Shown: positions 53,175 to 61,842 of the stretch, one piece after another | Layout of the letters: every line of letters begins with the position of its first letter | How positions within the stretch are numbered: position 1 is the stretch's first letter | Assembly (NCBI RefSeq): GCF_019801965.1 | Contig: NZ_JAHVIA010000005.1 | Coordinates: 186,001 to 250,000 of the forward strand | Direction: 5' to 3' | DNA length: 64,000 nt | Origin: Salipiger bermudensis | GTDB taxonomy: Bacteria > Pseudomonadota > Alphaproteobacteria > Rhodobacterales > Rhodobacteraceae | The notes under the pieces: generated by a model | Databases searched by the model: none | The model's input: the letters and a program-made list of their open reading frames with translations, nothing else | Told to the model about the DNA's origin: nothing | Position numbers and translations under genes: made by a program

Positions 53175-54386
53175 ATGAGCAGCTTGCCCAACATGCACGA
53201 TGCAGAGCCGATCCCCGCGGAAGCCCGCGCCGAGATCGACCGGCTCCTGCACTCCGGAGACCTGTTCCGCTACACCGCCCCCGAGGATGCGCCGGTGGCG
53301 CTGCTCGAGCGCGAGTTTGCCGCGATGCTGGGCGCGAAATACGCGCTGGCGGTGTCGAGCTGCTCGGCGGCGCTGTTCCTGTCGCTGAAGGCGCTCGGCC
53401 TGCCCCGCGACTCGCGGGTGATGATCCCCGGCTTCACCTTCGCCGCCGTGCCCTCGGCCATCGTCCATGCCGACTGCGTGCCGGTGCTCTGCGAGGTTGG
53501 CGACAACTACCGCATCGACATGGCCGATTTCGAGGCCAAGCTCGGCGGCGTACAGGCTGTCATCATCAGCCACATGCGCGGCCACACCTCCGACATGGAC
53601 GCGATCATGGCGCTTTGCGATGCGCGCGGCATCCCGGTCGTGGAAGACGCGGCGCACAGCCTCGGCACGGTCTGGGGCGGGCGCAACATCGGCACCATCG
53701 GCAAGATCGGCTGCTTCTCGTTCCAGAGCTACAAGCTGGTCAATGCCGGCGAGGGCGGCATCCTGATCACCGACGATGCCGACGTGGTAGCGCAGGCGGT
53801 GATCCTGTCGGGCGCCTACGAGCACAACTGGCAAAAGCACATGGCCCGCGGCGACAACCGCGCCGATCTCGAACAGGCCTTTGCACGCTGGCAGAACCGG
53901 CTGCCGCTCTACAATCTGCGCATGTCGAACCTCTCCGCCGCGGTGATCCGCCCGCAGCTGCCTCACGTGGCGCGCCGGGTCGAAGATGGCCGTCGCAACC
54001 ATGATTTCGTCGCCGCCCGCATTGGGATGAGCCCTTGGATCGAGGTGCCGGCCAAGCTCGCCCGCGAGGAGCGCGCGCCGGATTCGCTGCAGTTCAACCT
54101 TGTCAACATGGACCGCGAGGAGATGCGCGCCTTCGCCGAGACCGCCGCCGAGATGGGCGTCAAGGTGCAAGTCTTCGGCCTGTCCTCCGACAATGCCCGA
54201 GCCTTCTGGAACTGGCAGTTCCTGCGCGAGATCCCCGAGCTGCCGCAGACCCGCGCCATGCTCGAGCGCGCCTGCGACACCCGCCTGCCGGCGCGGCTGA
54301 CGCTCGAGGACTGCGCCCAGGTGGCCGATATCCTCGTCAATGCCGCCGAGGCGGTGATGGGCGAGACCCGCGCCTACGGCACCTGA
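53175..54386 (+). CDS. DegT/DnrJ/EryC1-family PLP aminotransferase
   Basis: A 403-residue fold-type I aminotransferase. MIPGFTFAAVPSAIVHADCV, VVEDAAHSLGTVWGG and the PLP lysine K187 in FSFQSYKLVNAGEGG are diagnostic of the family. Most members aminate sugars, but its place after the polyamine-type genes makes an amine or polyamine-derived aldehyde conceivable. It has its own AT-rich promoter region (53125-53174) with CCAGAATACGACATTCAGG. It ends at a strong terminator. Confidence 0.85.
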   Translation: MSSLPNMHDAEPIPAEARAEIDRLLHSGDLFRYTAPEDAPVALLEREFAAMLGAKYALAVSSCSAALFLSLKALGLPRDSRVMIPGFTFAAVPSAIVHADCVPVLCEVGDNYRIDMADFEAKLGGVQAVIISHMRGHTSDMDAIMALCDARGIPVVEDAAHSLGTVWGGRNIGTIGKIGCFSFQSYKLVNAGEGGILITDDADVVAQAVILSGAYEHNWQKHMARGDNRADLEQAFARWQNRLPLYNLRMSNLSAAVIRPQLPHVARRVEDGRRNHDFVAARIGMSPWIEVPAKLAREERAPDSLQFNLVNMDREEMRAFAETAAEMGVKVQVFGLSSDNARAFWNWQFLREIPELPQTRAMLERACDTRLPARLTLEDCAQVADILVNAAEAVMGETRAYGT

Positions 54387-54421
54387 GACCACTCACGACC
54401 AAGACCACTCACGAACGCGAA

Positions 54422-54450
54422 ACGGGCGGGGAATTCCCCGCCCGTCTTTC
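54422..54450. terminator. Strong bidirectional terminator
   Basis: CGGGCGGGG-AATT-CCCCGCCCG is a perfect stem followed on the plus strand by TCTTTCGTT and preceded by GCGAAAC, so it can stop both the DegT-type gene and convergent phaR. Confidence 0.85.
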
Positions 54451-54486
54451 GTTATCGCCGGAGCCCGGCGCCCCGAGGGGCACGGC

Positions 54487-55047
54487 TCACTTGTTCATCT
54501 TGGAGAGCTTGCTCTGCAGCTCGGCCAGCTGCTTCTTGATGGCGTCGAGGTCTTCCTCTTCGCCCTTGGCCGGCTGCTCGCCCTCGGCTTCGGGGCCGGA
54601 CCATTGCTTGCTCATGTTGCCGGTCATCGCCTTCAGGAACGCTTCCTGCTGGGCCTGCATCGCCTCGAGGCCGGGGATCTTCGGCATCATCGGGTTGGAG
54701 CTCATGCTCTCGGCCCATTTCGACTGGCTGTCGCGGAACATCTCGAAGGAGGCGGCAAGAAACTGCGGCACCGCCGAGGTCGCCTGCGTGGTGTAGCTGC
54801 GCACCAGATCGGTGAGCACGTTGATCGGCAGCACGCTCTCGCCGCGGCTCTCGTGCTCGGCGACGATCTGCAGCAGGTATTGCCGGGTCAGGTCATCACC
54901 GGACTTCAGGTCGACGATCTGCACGTCGCGCCCATCGCGGATGAAGCCCGCGATGTCCTCCAGCGTGACGTAATCGCTGGTCTCGGTGTTGTAGAGACGC
55001 CGGCTGGCATAGCGCTTGATCAGCAGCGGTTTTTCCGTGTCGGCCAC
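54487..55047 (-). CDS. phaR: Polyhydroxyalkanoate synthesis repressor PhaR
   Basis: A 186-residue protein with the PHB/PHA accumulation regulator DNA-binding domain up front (LIKRYASRRLYNTETSDYVT then LEDIAGFI, about 8-65). The PHB_acc domain follows (QYLLQIVAEHESRGESVLPI then NVLTDLVRSY). A C-terminal coiled coil (KKQLAELQSKLSK) completes it. It represses phasin genes and senses PHA granules. The start is GTG 55045-55047 with GGGAGGG upstream. Confidence 0.93.
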   Translation of the reverse strand: MADTEKPLLIKRYASRRLYNTETSDYVTLEDIAGFIRDGRDVQIVDLKSGDDLTRQYLLQIVAEHESRGESVLPINVLTDLVRSYTTQATSAVPQFLAASFEMFRDSQSKWAESMSSNPMMPKIPGLEAMQAQQEAFLKAMTGNMSKQWSGPEAEGEQPAKGEEEDLDAIKKQLAELQSKLSKMNK

Positions 55048-55140
55048 TCGGTGCCCTCCCTGGCATGCAGCGTTGCAGCGAAAGCCTATGCGAGCGCAGA
55101 AAAAAAGAAAAGCCTTTGCGTGCAAGCACGAAGCCGGAGG

Positions 55141-56112
55141 TCAGCTCCGTGCCGCCGCGAGGATTTGGTCGATCCAGGCCTGCGTGCCGCGCGAGAATTC
55201 CAGCGGCAACGGCCAATCGGCCTGTTCCATCACCGCCTGGTTGAACGCCTCGACCTGCAGAACGTAGTGGTTCTCGGCCGGCCAGCGCCAGGTCTCGACA
55301 TGGCCGCCCGGACGGTGCAGCTCGAGCGAGGCCTGCCCGAAGACCTGAACGTTGAACGGCACCGGCAGGCGCATCACCGCGCGCTCGCCATGCACCACGA
55401 TCTCCTGCCAGGGGGCCGCCCGCATCGAAACCCGCCCGGTGTAGAGAAACTCCGGGAAGCGGACCATGATGTGGGTGGTGGCATCGATGCCGTTGGTCCA
55501 GTCGGTCTCGACCGCGAGCAGTTGCTCGGGCTCCTGCCCGGTGATCAGCCGGATCGAGCCGAAGGCGTAGATGCCGATATCGCCAAGCGCGCCGCCGCCG
55601 GTCTCGGGGCGGTTGCGGATGTTGTCGAGATCGTCGTTGAAGAAGCTGTGGGTCGAGTCGATGCGCACCAACTTGCCCAGCGCGCCATCTTGGATCAGCG
55701 CGCGCGCCTTGGCGAATTGCGGGTGATGCGCGATCATCCAGGCCTCGGCAATCAGCTTGCCGGTGCGGTCGCGGGCCGCGATCAGCCGGTCGATGCCGAC
55801 GGCCTCCATCGCGATGGGCTTCTCGCAGAGCACGTGCTTGCCGGCCTCGGCGGCCTTCTCGCTCCACGCGACATGCAGTGCGTTGGGCAACGGAATGTAG
55901 ACCGCGTCGATCTCGGGATCGGCCAGCAGCGCGTCGTAGTCCGAGAAGATCCGCAGGCCCGGAGCGAAGGTGGCAAAGGGCGCGGCCTTCTCGGGCGAGG
56001 AGGTGGCGATGGCCGAGAGCGCCCCGCCGCGCGCCGCGTGGATCGCGGGCGCCATGTGCTGACGCGCAAAGTTCGCGGCACCCAGGATGCCCCAGCGCAG
56101 GTGATCGGCCAT
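55141..56112 (-). CDS. Gfo/Idh/MocA-family oxidoreductase
   Basis: A 323-residue NAD(P)-dependent dehydrogenase. The Rossmann start is LRWGILGAANFARQHMAPAI, the catalytic EKP motif sits in HVLCEKPIAME (about 95), and GGGALGDIGIYAFGSIRLIT is the C-terminal-domain signature with the active-site Asp/His region. These enzymes oxidise sugars, polyols or related compounds; the substrate cannot be told. Single gene between phaR and rpoH. Confidence 0.9.
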   Translation of the reverse strand: MADHLRWGILGAANFARQHMAPAIHAARGGALSAIATSSPEKAAPFATFAPGLRIFSDYDALLADPEIDAVYIPLPNALHVAWSEKAAEAGKHVLCEKPIAMEAVGIDRLIAARDRTGKLIAEAWMIAHHPQFAKARALIQDGALGKLVRIDSTHSFFNDDLDNIRNRPETGGGALGDIGIYAFGSIRLITGQEPEQLLAVETDWTNGIDATTHIMVRFPEFLYTGRVSMRAAPWQEIVVHGERAVMRLPVPFNVQVFGQASLELHRPGGHVETWRWPAENHYVLQVEAFNQAVMEQADWPLPLEFSRGTQAWIDQILAAARS

Positions 56113-56216
56113 CGTGATGCTCCTTCTTCGTCCACTCCGACGGTAGCGCTACGCGGCGCGCGCGCAACCCGGAGCTCAGGGCGCCGCTTGAAAATCCTGG
56201 CGGAAAATCCTGCCAA

Positions 56217-56249
56217 TAGAAAACGCCCGCCTTCCGGAGAAGACGGGCG
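56217..56249 (-). terminator. Rho-independent terminator after rpoH
   Basis: On the minus strand CGCCCG (56249-56244) pairs with CGGGCG (56229-56224), the inner TTCTCCGGAA adding pairs, followed by TTTTCTATT. Confidence 0.75.
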
Positions 56250-56278
56250 CGGCACCATTTAAAGAACAGAGTGTCGGA

Positions 56279-57184
56279 TCAGGCGCTGGCCAGCATGCCC
56301 TGCTCCTGCGCGAGGTCACGCATGCGCTTCTGCAGCTTCTCGAAGGCGCGGACCTCGATCTGGCGGATGCGCTCGCGGCTGACATCGTAGACGCCCGAGA
56401 GTTCCTCCAGCGTCACCGGCTGTTCGGCCAGGCGGCGCTGGGTGAGAATGTCGCGCTCGCGCTCGTTGAGCACATCCATCGCCTCGGCCAGCAGGGTGCG
56501 GCGTGCCTCGAGCTCGTTGCGCTCGGCGTAATCGCCAGCCTGGTCGGCGCTCTCGTCCTCGAGCCAATCCTGCCACTGCATCGAGCTCTCGTCATCGCTG
56601 CCGACGGTGGCATTGAGCGAGGCGTCGCCGCCCGACAGGCGCCGGTTCATCGAGATGACCTCGTCTTCCGAGACGCCGAGATCGGTGGCGATCTTTTCCA
56701 CGTGCTCGGGGCGCAGATCGCCATCCTCGAGTGCGCCGATGCGGCTCTTGGCCTTGCGCAGGTTGAAGAACAGCTTCTTCTGCGCGCTGGTCGTGCCGAG
56801 TTTCACCAGCGACCACGAGCGCAGGATATATTCCTGGATTGAGGCGCGGATCCACCACATCGCGTAGGTCGCCAGACGGAAGCCCTTCTCGGGGTCGAAG
56901 CGCTTGACCGCCTGCATCAGGCCGACATTGGCCTCCGAGATGACTTCGGCCTGCGGCAGGCCGTAACCCCGGTAGCCCATGGCAATCTTGGCCGCGAGGC
57001 GCAGGTGGCTGGTGACCAGCTTGTGTGCCGACTCGGCGTCCTGATCCTCGACCCAGCGCTTGGCCAGCATGTATTCTTCTTCAGGCTCCAGAAGCGGGAA
57101 CTTCCGGATTTCGGACAGATAGCGGCTCAGGCCCGCCTCTGGGGACGGTGCCGGCAGATTGGCATATTTGCTCACGTTGCTCAC
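56279..57184 (-). CDS. rpoH: RNA polymerase heat-shock sigma factor RpoH (sigma-32)
   Basis: A 301-residue group 3 sigma factor. Region 2 is seen in LRLAAKIAMGYRGYGLPQAE and LATYAMWWIRASIQEYILRS, the RpoH box is AQKKLFFNLRKAKSR, and region 4.2 is LEELSGVYDVSRERIRQIEV. The start is GTG 57182-57184, with GGAGG ten bases upstream; the next GTG three codons on is possible. Roseobacters often have two RpoH proteins; which one this is cannot be told. Confidence 0.93.
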   Translation of the reverse strand: MSNVSKYANLPAPSPEAGLSRYLSEIRKFPLLEPEEEYMLAKRWVEDQDAESAHKLVTSHLRLAAKIAMGYRGYGLPQAEVISEANVGLMQAVKRFDPEKGFRLATYAMWWIRASIQEYILRSWSLVKLGTTSAQKKLFFNLRKAKSRIGALEDGDLRPEHVEKIATDLGVSEDEVISMNRRLSGGDASLNATVGSDDESSMQWQDWLEDESADQAGDYAERNELEARRTLLAEAMDVLNERERDILTQRRLAEQPVTLEELSGVYDVSRERIRQIEVRAFEKLQKRMRDLAQEQGMLASA

Positions 57185-57220
57185 GTGCCCGGTTCCTCCA
57201 ATGTTACGGGGCTTAACATC

Positions 57221-57263
57221 CCATATGGGAGCGCCACCACTGGTTTGCAAGGTGTGTCACCTT
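57221..57263 (-). promoter_or_regulatory. Putative rpoH promoter with overlapping palindrome
   Basis: On the minus strand CTTGCAA (57251 leftward) and, after CTTG plus 18 nt, CCCATATGG give a heat-shock-type CTTG-N18-CCCATAT promoter; a housekeeping reading TTGCAA-N17-CATATG is equally possible. The perfect dyad AAGGTG-TGT-CACCTT (57249-57263) overlaps the -35 element. Confidence 0.45.
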
Positions 57264-57385
57264 GAGACGTTGATACGACGTTAACGCAGCTTTCCGTCGG
57301 ACGGGTCCGCCAAAATGCCGCGCTCACGCGGTTGGGAATTTGATGACATATGTGCAGGGCGCACGTAAACGGCCCAGATGGCGAG

Positions 57386-57413
57386 GATTGTGTGCGCATA
57401 GGCACACACAATC
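57386..57413. terminator. Hairpin between rpoH and rluD
   Basis: GATTGTGTG (57386-57394) pairs perfectly with CACACAATC (57405-57413), just after the rluD stop. It lacks a T-run, so it may be a 3'-end stem rather than a factor-independent terminator. Confidence 0.45.
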
Positions 57414-57416
57414 GCG

Positions 57417-58448
57417 TCACTCGACGGTACGCAGCACCTCGAGCAGGGCTTGCATGTCGGCGGGGAGCGGCGCCTCGAAGCGCAGGCGCTCGCCGCTGGC
57501 GGGATGCTCGAAGCCGAGCTCGGCCGCGTGCAGCGCCTGCCGGTCGAACCGCGCGACCGCCGCGGCAGCCGCCTCTCCGATCGCCTTCACCGGCGGTTTG
57601 CGGCGCCCGCCATAGACCGGATCGCCGACCAGACCGTGCCCGGCATGGGCCATGTGGACGCGAATCTGGTGCGTCCGCCCGGTTTCGAGCCGGCATTCGA
57701 GCAGCGCCATGGCGGGCGGCATGCCGAAGCTCTCGAGCACCCGCGCACGGGTCACCGCGTGCCGCCCCTGCCCGTCGAAATACACCGCCTGCCGCTGCCG
57801 GTCGGTCTTGTGCCGGGCCAGCCCCGACTGGATGCACAGCACCCCGCCCGGCTCCACCGAGACGCCACGCGTGCCCAGCAGCCGCGGATCGCCCTGGTTG
57901 GGCACGCCGTAGCAGATCGCCCGGTAGGCGCGGTCGGCGCTGTGCGCCTCGAACTGCGCCGCGAGCCCGTGATGCGCCCGGTCCGACTTGGCCACCACCA
58001 GAAGCCCGCTGGTGTCCTTGTCAATGCGGTGCACGATGCCGGGCCGCGCCACGCCGCCGACGCCCGAGAGCCTGCCGCCGAAATGGTGCAGCAACGCATT
58101 GACCAGGGTGCCCGTCGGCGTGCCCGGCGCCGGGTGCACCACCATTCCGGCGGGCTTGTTGACCACGACAAGGTCCTCGTCCTCCCAGACGATGTCGAGC
58201 GGGATGTCCTCGGGGCCGATGTGGCTGTCCTCGGCCTGCGGCATGGTGATGGTGATCTCGTCGCCCTCGGCGACCTTGGCTTTGGGGTCGCTCAGCACCT
58301 CGCCGCCGCGCGTGACCGCGCCCTCGGCGATGAGCTTGGCAAGCCGGGTCCGCGACAGCGCCGCTGCCTCTGGCACATCGCGCGCCAGCGCCTTATCAAG
58401 GCGCGCAGGCGGGGCTTCCCCGATGATGACGCGCAAGGCCTTGTCCAT
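57417..58448 (-). CDS. rluD: RluD-family 23S rRNA pseudouridine synthase
   Basis: A 343-residue RluA-family synthase. An S4 RNA-binding domain at about 16-75 (RLDKALARDVPEAAALSRTR) precedes the catalytic domain with HRIDKDTSGLLVVAKSD, D143 being the nucleophile, and LETGRTHQIRVHMAHAGHGL. It modifies helix 69 of 23S rRNA if it is true RluD. The ATG (58446-58448) shares a CATG with the divergent neighbour's ATG, so its ribosome-binding site and promoter must lie within that gene. Confidence 0.92.
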   Translation of the reverse strand: MDKALRVIIGEAPPARLDKALARDVPEAAALSRTRLAKLIAEGAVTRGGEVLSDPKAKVAEGDEITITMPQAEDSHIGPEDIPLDIVWEDEDLVVVNKPAGMVVHPAPGTPTGTLVNALLHHFGGRLSGVGGVARPGIVHRIDKDTSGLLVVAKSDRAHHGLAAQFEAHSADRAYRAICYGVPNQGDPRLLGTRGVSVEPGGVLCIQSGLARHKTDRQRQAVYFDGQGRHAVTRARVLESFGMPPAMALLECRLETGRTHQIRVHMAHAGHGLVGDPVYGGRRKPPVKAIGEAAAAAVARFDRQALHAAELGFEHPASGERLRFEAPLPADMQALLEVLRTVE

Positions 58449-58761
58449 GTCCCAGACTCCCGATCCCGACGAGCAGCTGCCCGAGCCGGCCAACCTGCGC
58501 TTCCTGCGCCTGCTGGTCACCGTGCTGACGGGCGTGATGATCGCCGGGCTTCTAGCGATCCTCGCGATGATTGTCATCCAGTACCGCACCACCCGCGCGC
58601 CATTGCCCGAGATCATCACGCTGCCCGATGGCGCCAGCGCCACTGCGTACACGCAAGGCAGCGACTGGTATGCCGTCGTGACGGCCGACGACGAGATCCT
58701 GATCTTCGACCGCGCGACCGGCGAGATCCGCCAGCGCATCGCCATCGCGCCGCGGCGCTAG
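58447..58761 (+). CDS. DUF6476-like single-pass membrane protein
   Basis: A 104-residue protein with one membrane helix at about 22-44 (LLVTVLTGVMIAGLLAILAM) and a small beta-rich domain of about 55 residues (YAVVTADDEILIFDRATGEI) outside. It is a conserved neighbour of rluD in Rhodobacterales as far as I recall. Function unknown. Its ATG is 58447-58449, overlapping rluD's start codon on the other strand. The stop lies 4 bp from the stop of the convergent GMC gene. Confidence 0.8.
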   Translation: MSQTPDPDEQLPEPANLRFLRLLVTVLTGVMIAGLLAILAMIVIQYRTTRAPLPEIITLPDGASATAYTQGSDWYAVVTADDEILIFDRATGEIRQRIAIAPRR

Positions 58762-58765
58762 AGGC

Positions 58766-60361
58766 TCATCGCGCCGCCGCGCTGCGGGCCGCGCCGGTCT
58801 TGCGCCCGTGGGGCTGGGCCTGCGCATGTTGTTCGACGCAGCGCAGCGCCAGCAGGAAGGCCATCAGCGTCGGATTGGCGCCGCCGCCGGTGGGCAGCAC
58901 CGAGGTCGCGAGCAGCTGCACCTGCGGTCTGGCAAACAGCCGCAGATCGCGGTCCACCACCCCGCAGGACGCATCCCGCCCCATCCGGGTGCTGCCGGTG
59001 GGATGGTAATTGTCCGCAGGTCGCGCTGTGGCGCGGCCGACCGGTCGGCGCCGGAAGCGCCCGAGCCGCGCCAGCCCGCTGCCGGTCCAGGTCTCTTCGA
59101 GCAGCGCCGCCGCGCGCTCCAGCCCATCGTAATCGGCATCGGCGAGCCTCCAGTCGAGCACCGGCAGAGGCACGCCGTACTGGTCGCGGCGGGTCTCGCT
59201 CAGGCTGATTCGATTGCCCCGGTCCGCGCGCTGTTCGGCGACGATATAGGCCTGCAGCGGCACCTCGGAGGGATAGAGCAGCCGCTTGTAGGCCAGCCGC
59301 CACCAGGCCGCACGGATCAGCCAGGGCAGGTGCCGCAGCCCCTCCCCCACGACACGCGCAGGGGGCAATTGCCCTATCTGGACACTCTTGAACAGCCCGT
59401 GCAGCGCCTCGAACCCGCCGGTTCGCGGCGGCTCGAAACCGACATAGGCGAAGTTCGGAGGCGCCTCGCGCCGCGCTGCGCTCTGCGGCGCCAGCTCGAA
59501 GCGCAGGTTGCGCATGCTGCCAGACGCGCCGAAGCGATAGCCGACGATGCGGTTCAGCGCCGCCCGGTTCAGCGGCTCGATATCGGCGACGGGCAGCGAG
59601 ATGTGATCGGTGAAAAAGCGCCCCAGATCCGGGCTCGTCCGGCGGATCTCGCCGTCGCAGCCGCGATCCAGCAGCAGCGCCAGCCGCGTCGTCTCGATCG
59701 CGCCCGCGGCGATGATCAGCCGGGGCGCGCTGACCGTCAGCGTCTGCCCCTCCGGTGCCCGCGCCCGGACCTGCACGCCGGCGCCGCCGGCATCCGCGTC
59801 GAGCCCGATCACCGTGGCGTTGAGCCAGACCTCGGCCCGGCGCGACTGCCGCAGCTCGTCGCCGACGAGATGCGCGACGTTGCGGTGACGGAAGGACGGC
59901 ATCTTCGCCAGCCTAGCGACATGGGTCGGCCCCAGCGCGACCGGCAGATCGGACGCGTCATAGGCGCTGTGATCGAGCCCGAAGAATCGCTCCGCCGCCG
60001 GAAGATGCGGCGTGAGCTCGTTCAGGCGCAACGGCCAGCCCGCCCCCTCGAGATCGGCCTGCTGGAACGGGATCAGCGTCGCGCCCCAGCGGCTCGACGT
60101 ACCGCCAAGGCAGCGGAACCGGCCATGCGCGGCCCCGCGATAGCCCCGGCTCGCCCCGTCGATGGCATTGAGCGGATGGGTCTCTGATTGTTGCTGTTCG
60201 CCGCCGGATTCGAGACAGATCACCCGCTTCCCGGCCTCGCGCGCCAGCAACGCCGTCGTGGGCAGGCCGAGCGTGCCGGCCCCGATCACCACCACGTCGC
60301 AGTGCCGCGTGATGTCGCGCGTGTCGCCGGGCTGTCCCCTGTCAGCGAGGTCTTCGATCAC
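58766..60361 (-). CDS. GMC-family FAD-dependent oxidoreductase
   Basis: A 531-residue flavoprotein with N-terminal VVVIGAGTLGLPTTALLARE and an FAD-binding glycine-rich segment at FRCLGGTSSRWGATLIPFQ. The C-terminal GMC motif is YHPTGSTRMGRDASCGVVDR followed by TSVLPTGGGANPTLMAFLLA, which holds the catalytic His region. It resembles the GMC oxidoreductases linked to surface polysaccharide loci, but no such genes are nearby. The start is GTG 60359-60361; no better ATG is in frame. Confidence 0.85.
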   Translation of the reverse strand: MIEDLADRGQPGDTRDITRHCDVVVIGAGTLGLPTTALLAREAGKRVICLESGGEQQQSETHPLNAIDGASRGYRGAAHGRFRCLGGTSSRWGATLIPFQQADLEGAGWPLRLNELTPHLPAAERFFGLDHSAYDASDLPVALGPTHVARLAKMPSFRHRNVAHLVGDELRQSRRAEVWLNATVIGLDADAGGAGVQVRARAPEGQTLTVSAPRLIIAAGAIETTRLALLLDRGCDGEIRRTSPDLGRFFTDHISLPVADIEPLNRAALNRIVGYRFGASGSMRNLRFELAPQSAARREAPPNFAYVGFEPPRTGGFEALHGLFKSVQIGQLPPARVVGEGLRHLPWLIRAAWWRLAYKRLLYPSEVPLQAYIVAEQRADRGNRISLSETRRDQYGVPLPVLDWRLADADYDGLERAAALLEETWTGSGLARLGRFRRRPVGRATARPADNYHPTGSTRMGRDASCGVVDRDLRLFARPQVQLLATSVLPTGGGANPTLMAFLLALRCVEQHAQAQPHGRKTGAARSAAAR

Positions 60362-60797
60362 CCGGGCATCCTTCCGGCCGTCTCGCCCGCGGCAAGGCAG
60401 CGCGGGCGCGTTTCAGTCTGTCGGCCCGGCCCACCCCGGTCGCGGCAGCGGCCTGGCGTGCACTCGGCAAGCGCGGACCCGTGGCACACCTTCCCGCCGC
60501 GCAGCCCCTACGCGAGGGCGCGAAATCGCAGGCCTCTCGACCAGCAATACTGTCGCTATGCGTGTAACGTCACAACACTTATCTCGCAAAAAGATACAAG
60601 CCGCCCGCATGCGAGCGCCGTCTGCCGGTTTTCCCGGCGCCGAGTCGCCGCGAGCCGAGGCTTGCGGTCAGGCCATCGCAGGCTGCGCGCCCGAAGCGTC
60701 TCGGCCAAGCGCGCAGAACGCGACCGCACCAGCCGGCCAAAAGCGCGCCGATCGCTGAAAAAATAGTAAGTCTCGGGAGGTTTTCTGGAGGAGAAAG
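60362..60797. other. 436-bp region between the GMC gene and tRNA-Tyr, no gene seen
   Basis: No frame here looks like a protein. A less GC-rich patch at 60560-60602 (GTAACGTCACAACACTTATC, then CGCAAAAAGATACAAG) may hold the promoter for the GMC gene. Another at 60755-60797, with GAAAAAATAGTAAG, lies downstream of the tRNA on its strand and may be part of its terminator. Confidence 0.45.
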
Positions 60798-60883
60798 TGG
60801 TGGGCGACCTAGGAATCGAACCTAGCGTGCGTCTCCGCGAGGGAGTTACAGTCCCCTGCCACACCTTGCGGCCTGTCGCCCAC
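60798..60883 (-). tRNA. tRNA-Tyr (GTA)
   Basis: An 86-nt gene read on the minus strand, acceptor arms GTGGGCG and CGCCCAC, anticodon loop CTGTAAC giving GTA, a long variable arm, T arm GGTTCGATTCC and encoded CCA. The flanks GAGAAA before and TTTCTC after extend the acceptor helix in the precursor. Confidence 0.95.
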
Positions 60884-61011
60884 TTTCTCACCGGCGCCGC
60901 CGGCGTGTGGCGCTGACTACAAAAGGCGCAAACCGGCGTCAACAGGAAAATCCCTTGCGGCGGAGACAAGGGAAAGGCAAGGGAACGGGACCGCAGGAAG
61001 AGAGGCGCGAG

Positions 61012-61800
61012 ATGGTCAAGAAACCGAAATGGGTGGTCGAGAAGGAACAGGCGAAAAAGGCCCGCGCCGCCGAGACGGTGTGGCTCTTCGGCCTGCACGC
61101 GGTGCGCGATGCGCTGCTCAATCCCCGGCGCGAAAAGCTGCGGCTGATCCTCACTCCCAATGCCGAGGCCAAGCTCGCCGACGCGGTGGCCGAGGCCGGC
61201 GTCACGCCCGAGATCCACGACCCGCGCAAGTTCGGCGCGCCGCTCGATCCGCAATCGGTGCACCAGGGCGCTGCGCTTGAGGTCAAGCCGCTCGACTGGG
61301 GCCGACTGGCCGATGTCGCCCTGCGCGACGATGACCGCCCGCCGCGTCTGGTGCTGCTCGACCGAGTGAGCGATCCGCATAACGTGGGCGCCATCCTGCG
61401 CTCGGCGGAAGTGTTCGGCGCGCAGGCGGTGATCGGCGTGCAGCACCATTCCGCCCCCGAAACCGGCGCGCTGGCCAAGACCGCCTCGGGCGCGCTCGAG
61501 CGCCAGCCCTACCTGCGCGAGCGCAACCTTGCCGACAGCATCCGCGCCCTGCAGGAGATGGGCTACCTGGTGCTGGGGCTCGACGGCGAGGCCGAAGTCA
61601 GCATCGAGCAGGCGCTCGAAGGCATGCGCGACCGCCCGGTGGCGCTGGTGCTCGGCGCCGAGGGGCCGGGGCTGCGGGAGAAGACCAAGACCACGGTCGA
61701 CAGGCTGGTGCGCATCGATTTCGCCGGCGGCTTCGGCTCGCTCAACGTCTCCAACGCCGCCGCCGTGGCGCTCTACGCCGCCCGCCCCGGCCTGACATGA
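61012..61800 (+). CDS. rlmB: TrmH/SpoU-family rRNA 2'-O-methyltransferase (RlmB-like)
   Basis: A 262-residue SPOUT methyltransferase. An N-terminal substrate-binding domain (WLFGLHAVRDALLNPRREKL) leads to the knotted catalytic domain with motifs DRVSDPHNVGAILRSAEVFG, ALVLGAEGPGL and GSLNVSNAAAVALY. RlmB methylates G2251 of 23S rRNA; the TrmH3 subgroup is similar, so the exact target is not certain. ATG 61012 chosen because residues upstream are low-complexity and overlap the tRNA flank. Confidence 0.9.
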   Translation: MVKKPKWVVEKEQAKKARAAETVWLFGLHAVRDALLNPRREKLRLILTPNAEAKLADAVAEAGVTPEIHDPRKFGAPLDPQSVHQGAALEVKPLDWGRLADVALRDDDRPPRLVLLDRVSDPHNVGAILRSAEVFGAQAVIGVQHHSAPETGALAKTASGALERQPYLRERNLADSIRALQEMGYLVLGLDGEAEVSIEQALEGMRDRPVALVLGAEGPGLREKTKTTVDRLVRIDFAGGFGSLNVSNAAAVALYAARPGLT

Positions 61801-61842
61801 CCTGACCTTGCCGGGCGCGCCTGCCGCGCCCATATCGAGCCG

